37,462 nucleotides of DNA from Bradyrhizobium uaiense. Lineage in GTDB: Bacteria > Pseudomonadota > Alphaproteobacteria > Rhizobiales > Xanthobacteraceae. This document shows, one piece after another, positions 31,522 through 37,462 of the stretch (positions within the stretch are counted from its first letter, which is position 1; each line of letters begins with the position of its first letter). The notes below the pieces were generated by a model, which saw only the letters and a program-made list of their open reading frames with translations, did no database searches and was not told the origin of the DNA. The stretch is from the NCBI RefSeq assembly GCF_010811875.1, contig NZ_VKHP01000062.1, positions 1 through 37,462 of the forward strand, given 5' to 3'. A program made the position numbers and the translations under genes.

Positions 31522-33069
31522 CTACATCTGCACTTCGATCAGCCGCGGGCCCGGCTCGGCGACGGCATTCGCCAGCGCCTTGTTGAACTCGTCCGCTGAT
31601 GTGACAGCCACCGCCGGCACACCCATGCCCTTCGCGAGCGCGACGAAGTCGAGCGTCGGCCGATCGATCTTCAGCATGTCCTGCGCGCGCTTGCCCGGCT
31701 CGCCGGCGCCGACGCCGTCGAACTCGCCGCGCAGGATCTGGTAGATGCGGTTGGCGAACACGATGGTCACGACATTGAGCCCTTCGCGCGCCTGCGTCCA
31801 TAGCGACTGGATCGTGTACATCGCGCTGCCGTCGCCGACCATGCAGATCACCTTGCGGTCCGGACAGGCGATCGCGGCGCCGGTTGCGACCGGCGTCGAG
31901 AAGCCGATCGAGCCGCCCATGTTCTGCAACCAGTCATGCGGCGCAGCGCCCGCGGTCGGCGGAAAGAAGCCACGCCCGGTGGTGACCGATTCGTCCACCA
32001 TGATGGCGTTCTCGGGGATCGCGCACGCAATCGCCTGCGCGATCGTGGCGTGGTTGAGCGCGCCGGTCGGCTTCACAAGTTCCGGGTGCTGCTGCGGCTT
32101 GACGTCTTGCGCCGTGGCATGCAGCGCATTGGCGAGCGCCTCGAGCGCTGCGACCGAATTCTCGCCCCAGGCGGTCATGCGATGGACCTGGCAGCCTTCC
32201 GCCTTCAGCATGCTCGGCTTGTTCGGATAGGCGAAGAACGCCACCGGATCGTTGGCTTCAACCAGCACGATGTGACGGAAATTCTTCAGGATCGGCAGCG
32301 CCTGCTCGATCACATAGGGAATCCGGTTGACCGAGAAGCGGCCGCGGCCGCGCGCCATGCGCGGGTGATAGGTCTGGCCCATCACGGTGCAGCCGGTCTT
32401 GCCGGCGATGCGCTCGGCGAGCGCCAGCCCGTGCTCGGTCAGCGCGCTGCCGGTAACCAGCAGCAGGGTATGCGCGGCATCGCCGTGCAGGATTTTCGCC
32501 GCGGTGTCGACCGCCTGCGGCGAGTAGCTCGGGCGTTGCGCGTCCACCGGCACTTCAGCGATACCGTCGGCCTCGTTCCAGGCGGTGTCGGCCGGCAGGA
32601 TCAGGGTTGCGATCTGCGGCGGCGCGCTCTTGGCCGCGGCGATCGCGGCGGCGCCGTCGGCCGCAACCGACTTGGCGTCCGGCGAGGTGCGCACCCAGGA
32701 CGACATCGGCCGGGCCAGGCCCTCGATGTCGGAGGTCAGCGGCGCGTTGTAGCCGATGTGGTAGGTGGCGTGCTGGCCGACGATGTTGACGATGCCGGAA
32801 TGCGCCTTCTTGGCGTTGTGCAGATTGGCAAGGCCGTTGGCAAGACCTGGCCCGAGATGCAGCAGCGTCGAGGCCGGCGTTCCCTTCATGCGGAAATAAC
32901 CGTCGGCCGCACCGGTGACGATGCCCTCGAACAGGCCGAGCACGCAGCGCATGCCCGGGACCTTGTCCAGCGCCGCGACGAAATGCATCTCCGAGGTGCC
33001 CGGATTGGTGAAACAGACATCTACGCCGCCCGCGACCAATGTCCGCACCAGACTTTCCGCACCGTTCAT
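31522..33069 (-). CDS. TPP-dependent enzyme, acetolactate-synthase/decarboxylase-like
   Basis: 515 residues with the three-domain layout of thiamine-diphosphate enzymes. The catalytic Glu (E48 in CVLGLFEGIVTGAADGY) activates TPP; the central domain is present; and the C-terminal domain has the TPP motif VGDGSAMYTIQSLWTQ ending in FANRIYQ. Proteins of this type are usually labelled acetolactate synthase large subunit, but the short length, lack of an ilvH partner and motifs such as SIGFSTPVATGAAI are closer to benzoylformate/oxalyl-type decarboxylases. The reaction is not settled by sequence. ATG at 33069 with GGGAG about 8 nt upstream. It probably shares a transcript with the 31467 gene. Confidence 0.88.
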   Translation of the reverse strand: MNGAESLVRTLVAGGVDVCFTNPGTSEMHFVAALDKVPGMRCVLGLFEGIVTGAADGYFRMKGTPASTLLHLGPGLANGLANLHNAKKAHSGIVNIVGQHATYHIGYNAPLTSDIEGLARPMSSWVRTSPDAKSVAADGAAAIAAAKSAPPQIATLILPADTAWNEADGIAEVPVDAQRPSYSPQAVDTAAKILHGDAAHTLLLVTGSALTEHGLALAERIAGKTGCTVMGQTYHPRMARGRGRFSVNRIPYVIEQALPILKNFRHIVLVEANDPVAFFAYPNKPSMLKAEGCQVHRMTAWGENSVAALEALANALHATAQDVKPQQHPELVKPTGALNHATIAQAIACAIPENAIMVDESVTTGRGFFPPTAGAAPHDWLQNMGGSIGFSTPVATGAAIACPDRKVICMVGDGSAMYTIQSLWTQAREGLNVVTIVFANRIYQILRGEFDGVGAGEPGKRAQDMLKIDRPTLDFVALAKGMGVPAVAVTSADEFNKALANAVAEPGPRLIEVQM

Positions 33070-33293
33070 GCTCTCGCTCCCATTTCGAGATGTTCTTGAG
33101 GTCGCTCCAGATCAACCATTCTTCATCCGCTTCGTCAAAGGCTTGGCCGGACAATGCAGGTATCGCTTGCGAACTGTTGCCTTTTTAAACCGTGTTGTTC
33201 GAAAGTGCCGGAAGTCACGGGTTCGTCGCTTGCGAAACGCCGGCAATTGTGGCCTCTCTGGCTGCATATTTGATTGTTCGCGAGGGGACGGCC

Positions 33294-33866
33294 ATGCGCC
33301 CGATTGCCTTGATGTTTGCCGCGCTCACGATCCTGGCTGGCGCCGGCCAGGCCCACGCCCAGTTCTTCGACTCCCGGGGCTACCAGTCCGACGCCTCGAG
33401 CTTCTTCGGCGGCGGGGGCGCAAGCCCGATCCCGCGTACCACTGTCAACTACCCGACCAATTACGCCCCCGGCACCATCGTGGTGAACACGGCCGAACGC
33501 CGGCTCTATCTGGTGCTCGCGAACGGCCAAGCGCTGCGCTACGGCATCGGCGTCGGCCGCGACGGCTTCCGTTGGGGCGGTGTCCACCGCATCTCCGCCA
33601 AAAAGGAATGGCCGTCCTGGACGCCGCCGTCGGACATGCTGCGCCGCCGCCCCGATCTGCCGCGCCATATGGCCGGCGGCATCGAGAACCCGCTCGGCGC
33701 GCGCGCGATGTATCTCGGCTCGACGCTCTATCGGATTCACGGCTCGAACGAGCCCGAGACGATCGGCCAGGCGGTCTCGTCGGGCTGCTTCCGCATGACC
33801 AATGAAGACGTCACCGACCTCTACAATCGCGTCTCGGTCGGCGCCACCGTGGTGGTGAAGAACTGA
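33294..33866 (+). CDS. L,D-transpeptidase (YkuD domain)
   Basis: From ATG 33294 (GAGGGG 8 nt upstream) 190 residues: Sec signal peptide (RPIALMFAALTILAGAGQAH, cleavage near AHA-Q), a short linker, then a complete YkuD domain from GTIVVNTAERRLYLVLANGQ to the end. The active-site motif HGSNEPETIGQAVSSGCFRM has the conserved His, Ser-Gly-Cys and Arg; the Cys is the nucleophile. It should form 3-3 peptidoglycan cross-links or attach proteins in the periplasm. Rhizobiales have many paralogues. Upstream in-frame starts only extend the signal peptide and are rejected. Confidence 0.93.
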   Translation: MRPIALMFAALTILAGAGQAHAQFFDSRGYQSDASSFFGGGGASPIPRTTVNYPTNYAPGTIVVNTAERRLYLVLANGQALRYGIGVGRDGFRWGGVHRISAKKEWPSWTPPSDMLRRRPDLPRHMAGGIENPLGARAMYLGSTLYRIHGSNEPETIGQAVSSGCFRMTNEDVTDLYNRVSVGATVVVKN

Positions 33867-33971
33867 TCGCGTCGATTTCAGCGGGACCAGGCCGCGGCCA
33901 TCCGGCACGATCGCTGATCCCGTCGCCTTGATCACGTCTTGCGCTGCCGCAAACCTTGCGGCAGCGTCGTC

Positions 33972-34775
33972 ATGATGTCCCAGCCCCGCCTCTCGATCCT
34001 GTTCGTTGTCGCCGCAGCGCTCGCCGCTTGCCTTGCTGACGCCGCCAGACCCGCAACCGCCACCGAAGTACCGGCAATCACCGCGCGCCAGCGCCACGAG
34101 AAGAAGGTCTTCACCGACGCCGAGATCGTCGAGGGCTTTCTGAAGACCGCGTTCGGTGCCGAATACCATCTCGCCGGACGGGTGGACCGCATCCGCAAAT
34201 ACGACAGCCCGGTGCGCGTGTTCGCCGACGGCAGCCGCGCCGACCGCAAGGCCCAGCTCGCCAAGGTCATCGCCGACATCGGCGCGAAGGTGCAGCATCT
34301 CGACATCGCGATGACCGACGACAAGGATGCGGCCAGTGTCGTGGTCAAGCTGGTGCGCGATCGCGAGCTGTACCGCACGATCGCGACCTTCTACGGCCAG
34401 GAGCGCGCCAAGGAGATCCGCTCCTCGCTCGATCCGCAATGCCTGTCCGGCTTCCGCAAGAACGAGAAATACGAGATCGAGCATTCCGACGTGATCCTCA
34501 CCGTCGACAATGGCGATTTCGTCTTCCTCGACTGCGCCTATGAGGAGCTGTTGCAGTCGCTCGGCCCGATCAACGATACTGCGACGGTGCCGTGGACCAT
34601 GTTCAACGACAGCGTCTCGATGGGCTTCTTCGACGTCTACGACCAATATCTGCTCAATCTGCTCTACGACCCCCGCATCAAGCCCGGCATGAACGTGCAG
34701 GAGGTCAAGGCCGTGCTGCCCGCCGTGCTGACCGACGTCCGCGCCTGGGTGGCGAAGGTGAACCATCTGGAGTGA
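33972..34775 (+). CDS. DUF2927-like exported protein
   Basis: 267 residues from ATG 33972 (or 33975). A signal peptide (SILFVVAAALAACLADAA) is followed by a mature domain with EIVEGFLKTAFGAEYHLAGR near its start and the later DVILTVDNGDFVFLDCAYEE and GPINDTATVPWTMFNDSVSM. This pattern, with a conserved pair of Cys (DPQCLSG and LDCAYEE), is that of DUF2927-type periplasmic proteins. The LAAC in the signal region might instead be a lipobox, which would make it a lipoprotein. No enzymatic motif is evident. Confidence 0.75.
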   Translation: MMSQPRLSILFVVAAALAACLADAARPATATEVPAITARQRHEKKVFTDAEIVEGFLKTAFGAEYHLAGRVDRIRKYDSPVRVFADGSRADRKAQLAKVIADIGAKVQHLDIAMTDDKDAASVVVKLVRDRELYRTIATFYGQERAKEIRSSLDPQCLSGFRKNEKYEIEHSDVILTVDNGDFVFLDCAYEELLQSLGPINDTATVPWTMFNDSVSMGFFDVYDQYLLNLLYDPRIKPGMNVQEVKAVLPAVLTDVRAWVAKVNHLE

Positions 34776-34883
34776 GGGTGGCTGTGATCGGTGCATGGCG
34801 CTCGCCAGGACGACACCGAGTTCGTTGCACGGCTTGTGAATCAAGTGGCATGCGCGCGTGAGGGAGCCGCTGGCGGCAGGGTT

Positions 34884-34919
34884 CCCTCTCCCCTTGCGGG
34901 AGAGGGTTAGGGAGAGGGG
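34884..34919. repeat. Palindromic intergenic repeat, copy 1
   Basis: CCCTCTCCCCTTGCGGGAGA and the following GGGTTAGGGAGAGGGG form a hairpin (CTCTCCC with GGGAGAG). A near-inverted copy lies at 35010-35048. This CTCTCCC-type palindrome is a well-known dispersed repeat in Bradyrhizobium and other alphaproteobacteria. Confidence 0.75.
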
Positions 34920-35009
34920 TGCCACACGACGTGCACTCGCCGTATTCCGTCTGCGACCAGCGAACCAAATTCGAGAGCGACGCACTCGTCGATCATCTCG
35001 CCCGGGGCC

Positions 35010-35048
35010 ACCCCTCTCCCCAGCCCTCCCCCGCAAGGGGGGAGGGAG
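35010..35048. repeat. Palindromic intergenic repeat, copy 2 (inverted)
   Basis: ACCCCTCTCCCCAGCCCTCC followed by CCCGCAAGGGGGGAGGGA is the reverse-complement layout of the copy at 34884-34919. The two copies, about 90 bases apart, could also pair with each other. They fill most of the gap between the DUF2927-like gene and the MerR gene. Confidence 0.7.
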
Positions 35049-35165
35049 CCAGACCAGCGTGGTCACCTCACTGTCGACAATGGAGATCACACCACCCTTC
35101 CCGCTTGACCTTGCCCCTGCGGCCGCCTCCATAAGAGGCGCGGTCAGACAATGCGAGGTGATTCG

Positions 35166-36197
35166 ATGAATGCTGCTGCCGCCCGTTTCCTCAGCCCGTC
35201 CGAAGCTGCCAGGCAGCTCGGTATCTCCGCGAAAGCGCTGCGCCTCTACGAGGAGCGCGGCCTGATCGCACCCGGCCGCACGCCGGCGGGATGGCGCGCC
35301 TATGGTGCGGCCGAGATGGCGCGCTGCGCCGAGATCGTCGAGCTGCGCGCGCTCGGCCTCAGCGTCGGCGAGGTGGCGCGGATCCTGAGCGGCGACGCCG
35401 TGATGCTCGGCCGTGTGCTGGCCGCGCACGAGGCCACGCTCGAAGCCCGCATTCGTCACTGTGGCGACAGCATCGCCAGGGTGCGCCGGCTGCGCACCGA
35501 CCTCGGCTGCGGCAAGATGCCCGCGACCCGCGACGTCATCGGCGCGGTGAGGACGCGGCCGGCGGTCGGCGTCGCGTTCGATCTGCCGTGGCCGTGGGGC
35601 GGTGAGCGCTTCGAGCTGCGCGACATCAAGCCGCTGAACTACATCGTCGGCCCGCTCGGCAGCGGCAAGACGCGCCTCGCACAGCGCCTCGCGGAGACAC
35701 TGCCCGAGGCCAGCTTCGTGGGGCTGGACCGCACAGCCGACGGCGGCGCGGCCGTTCGCGCGCGCCTCGATGCCGACCCGGCGCACAACGCACGGGTCGA
35801 AGCGAGCCTTGCCGTCCTCCGGGCCGGCGGCGCAATGGACTCGACCGCGCTGACCACCCTGCTCGCGGCCATCGAGGCCTGCGACGGTGCGATCCTCGTG
35901 ATCGACATGCTCGAACAGGGGCTCGACGCGGCCAGCCAGGAAGCCATGATCGCGTTTCTGCGCCGTCGCGGGCCGGAGGCCCGGCCGCTGTTCTTCCTGA
36001 CACGCTCCAACGCGATCCTGGACCTCGACGCTGTCGGCGACGACGAAGTGATCATCCTGTGCCCCGCCAATCACAGCCGGCCGATCTGCGTCAGGCCGGT
36101 ACCCGGCGCACCCGGCTATGAAGCGGTCGCGACCTGCCTCGCCTCGCCGGAGGTGCGCGCGCGGACCGAAGGCATGATCGCGTGGCGACCATCCTGA
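35166..36197 (+). CDS. MerR-type HTH fused to a P-loop ATPase-like domain
   Basis: 343 residues. Residues about 8-75 are a MerR HTH (FLSPSEAARQLGISAKALRL, YEERGLIAPGRTPAGWRAYG), then a coiled dimerisation helix to about 120. Instead of a small ligand domain there follows an ATPase-like module: Walker A GPLGSGKTRLAQRL (162-175), a Walker B-like AILVIDMLEQGLDAAS and a sensor-like RPLFFLTRSNAILDLDAVGD. ATG 35166 has GAGGTG just upstream; the earlier ATG at 35151 is possible. MerR regulators normally bind DNA and bend promoters; ATP-dependent control would be unusual. No partner gene is adjacent. Confidence 0.8.
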   Translation: MNAAAARFLSPSEAARQLGISAKALRLYEERGLIAPGRTPAGWRAYGAAEMARCAEIVELRALGLSVGEVARILSGDAVMLGRVLAAHEATLEARIRHCGDSIARVRRLRTDLGCGKMPATRDVIGAVRTRPAVGVAFDLPWPWGGERFELRDIKPLNYIVGPLGSGKTRLAQRLAETLPEASFVGLDRTADGGAAVRARLDADPAHNARVEASLAVLRAGGAMDSTALTTLLAAIEACDGAILVIDMLEQGLDAASQEAMIAFLRRRGPEARPLFFLTRSNAILDLDAVGDDEVIILCPANHSRPICVRPVPGAPGYEAVATCLASPEVRARTEGMIAWRPS

Positions 36198-36222
36198 CTT
36201 CTCGCAATGGTTGTATTATAAT
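36194..36222 (+). promoter_or_regulatory. Sigma-70-type promoter of the LysR gene
   Basis: CTGACT (36194-36199) and TATAAT (36217-36222) are separated by 17 bases, a near-consensus housekeeping promoter in an AT-rich stretch. It overlaps the stop codon of the MerR gene and lies 63 bases before the LysR start. The perfect -10 is rare in this GC-rich genome. Confidence 0.6.
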
Positions 36223-36264
36223 TACACGACAATGCACGACGCAGGTCGGATGCACTCAAAAAAA

Positions 36265-36281
36265 GTGTGCTATAAGCACAC
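36265..36281. promoter_or_regulatory. 17-base palindrome directly before the LysR start
   Basis: GTGTGCT-ATA-AGCACAC (36265-36281) ends three bases before the ATG at 36285, where the ribosome site should be. It could be an RNA hairpin or an operator; the ribosome site AAAAAAAG before it is poor. Confidence 0.5.
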
Positions 36282-36284
36282 ACG

Positions 36285-37280
36285 ATGACCGAGCTTCCCC
36301 GTACCCAGGCCTTGCGTTGCTTCATCACGGTTGCCCGTGAAGGCACCGTGTCGCGTGCCGCCGCGATGCTGAAACTGACCCAGCCCGCGGTCAGCCTGCA
36401 ACTGAAGGCGCTGGAGGAAAGCACCGGACTGCAGCTGTTCAATCGCACACCGAGCGGATTCACGCTGACCGAGGCCGGCGCGGGACTGTTGCCGCTGGCG
36501 CACCGGGCGGTGACGGCGGCATCCGACTTCAAGGCGATGGCGGATTCGCTGAACGAGGCGCAGCGCGGCACGCTGCGCGTCGGCACCATCCTCGATCCCG
36601 AATTCACCCGGCTCGGACCGTTCGTGCGCAGCCTTGCGATGTCCTCGCAACGCACCGAGGTCTTCCTGCGCCATGGCGTGAGCGACGACGTGCTGGCGCA
36701 GATCGGCAGGGGCGAACTCGACGTCGGCTTCTATATCGACGCCACGCCGCCGGAGCAGCTCGTCCATCACAGCTTCGCCGAGCGGACCATCGCCGACGGC
36801 CGCTACCAGCTGGCGCCGCTACTCAGCTACGACTACCGCGTCATCGCACCGATCGGCTGGCGGGACCGGGTGATCGGCAAGGGCTGGGCGGAGCTCGCCG
36901 AGATGCCCTGGCTGGCGACACCGCCGCATTCCGGCCACCGGCGGATGCTCGACGACATCTTCCGCCCGCTCGGCGCCCTTCCGAAGCGTGTCGGCTATAC
37001 CGACCAGGAAGAGGCGATGATCGACTTCGTCGAATCCGGCCTGTGCCTCAGCCTCGCGCGCGACAATGTGCTGGCGACCCGGATGGCGCGCCCGCATCAG
37101 TTCGTCGTCGCCGACAAGGTGAAGCTCACCTGCGATCTCTCCTTCGCCACCCTCGCCACCCGCCGCCACGAGCCGGTGATCGCCCACGCCTTCGCAAGCG
37201 TGCGCGCAGTGTGGAATATCAAGCCGGCGATCGCCGGCGCCGGACCGACGCGGACACGGAAGGTCGCGAACAACGTCTGA
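36285..37280 (+). CDS. LysR-family transcription regulator
   Basis: 331 residues. N-terminal winged HTH (LRCFITVAREGTVSRAAAML, LTQPAVSLQLKALEESTGLQ, residues about 10-60) with the typical LFNRTPSGFTLTEAG linker, then a periplasmic-binding-like effector domain from RGTLRVGTILDPEF to about residue 300. The C-terminus ends in a basic tail. LysR proteins usually control a divergent neighbour, but the MerR gene here runs in the same direction and no target gene is adjacent. A palindrome sits directly before its start. The effector cannot be guessed. Confidence 0.93.
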   Translation: MTELPRTQALRCFITVAREGTVSRAAAMLKLTQPAVSLQLKALEESTGLQLFNRTPSGFTLTEAGAGLLPLAHRAVTAASDFKAMADSLNEAQRGTLRVGTILDPEFTRLGPFVRSLAMSSQRTEVFLRHGVSDDVLAQIGRGELDVGFYIDATPPEQLVHHSFAERTIADGRYQLAPLLSYDYRVIAPIGWRDRVIGKGWAELAEMPWLATPPHSGHRRMLDDIFRPLGALPKRVGYTDQEEAMIDFVESGLCLSLARDNVLATRMARPHQFVVADKVKLTCDLSFATLATRRHEPVIAHAFASVRAVWNIKPAIAGAGPTRTRKVANNV

Positions 37281-37334
37281 CGCGCACGCGCGGACTGGAC
37301 CGGCGGCGCCAGAGGCCGACCGGTCGGCTTTGGG

Positions 37335-37443
37335 CCCATGTGTGGACGGCTCCGGGTTGGCAAGGAGAATCTTCACTTTGCAGCATTGGTCGGAGCAGCC
37401 ATGTGTTCGGCCTGTTGACGCGGTACCCATGACCGCTGGCCAT
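37335..37443. repeat. Probable dispersed intergenic repeat
   Basis: On the minus strand this encodes a frame starting GHGYRVNRPNTWLLRPMLQS. I recall nearly the same string as small spurious proteins in many rhizobial genomes, which indicates a repeated DNA segment rather than a gene. Low confidence, from memory only. Confidence 0.35.
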
Positions 37444-37462
37444 AATGCCCTCCGCGGATCAG

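Noticed and set aside
33135..36074. 979-codon open frame on the minus strand
   Set aside because: It lies antisense to the L,D-transpeptidase, DUF2927-like and MerR genes and is open only because of GC-rich codon bias; it has no domain.
1..37462. CRISPR arrays
   Set aside because: No regularly spaced direct repeats with unique spacers were seen on either strand.

Overview
The window looks like part of a Bradyrhizobium-type chromosome (Rhizobiales, Alphaproteobacteria). This rests on high GC, strongly GC-ending codons in the larger genes, and many small proteins whose sequences I recall from Bradyrhizobium genomes. No rRNA, intact tRNA or intact large mobile element is present, so the genus is an inference.

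Positions 1-9000 are an accessory, eroded region. It opens with the end of an IS5-type transposase, then holds a cold-shock gene, a proline-rich anchored protein, zinc-ribbon/HNH-like genes (one frameshifted), a CarD-family regulator, several tiny membrane-protein genes, decayed small genes and many short hairpins. Positions 9090-12332 encode one very large SAM/adenylate-cyclase/ATPase/TPR protein. A secreted Gly/Tyr-rich protein and a probably broken small gene follow.

Positions 13549-18953 form a divergent amino-sugar and cell-wall recycling locus. An aspartate kinase and NagA are on the minus strand. A GlcNAc-kinase-like protein, MurQ (MurNAc-6-P etherase) and a SIS-domain deaminase/isomerase are on the plus strand. 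Together they could take MurNAc-6-P and GlcNAc to fructose-6-P. No importer lies in the window.

Positions 19165-22900 are a mobile-element scar: the 3' part of a tRNA-Arg(TCT), a truncated tyrosine recombinase that lacks its HxxR arginine, a chain of very small membrane-protein genes, and a serine resolvase beside an opposed resolvase remnant. Positions 22976-25950 hold two more tiny genes and two adjacent acyl-CoA dehydrogenase genes, both broken (one frameshift, one in-frame amber codon). Positions 26000-29400 are degraded: an alpha/beta-hydrolase remnant, an XRE regulator, an unknown gene and an IS630 remnant.

Positions 29550-37280 look like ordinary chromosome: a DUF4118-like membrane protein, small envelope proteins, a PD-(D/E)XK-like protein, a TPP-dependent decarboxylase/acetolactate-synthase-like enzyme, an L,D-transpeptidase, a DUF2927-like periplasmic protein, an unusual MerR-ATPase fusion and a LysR regulator.

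The most interesting signal is a possible uncharacterised regulon. Three perfect TGTGA-N6-TCACA palindromes (7285, 20706, 23321) lie 60-77 nt (centre to start codon) upstream of three unrelated tiny membrane-protein genes. The same window carries a cyclic-nucleotide cyclase. A fourth tiny gene has a FixK/FNR-like box. Most of these tiny genes are below 60 codons and easily missed.
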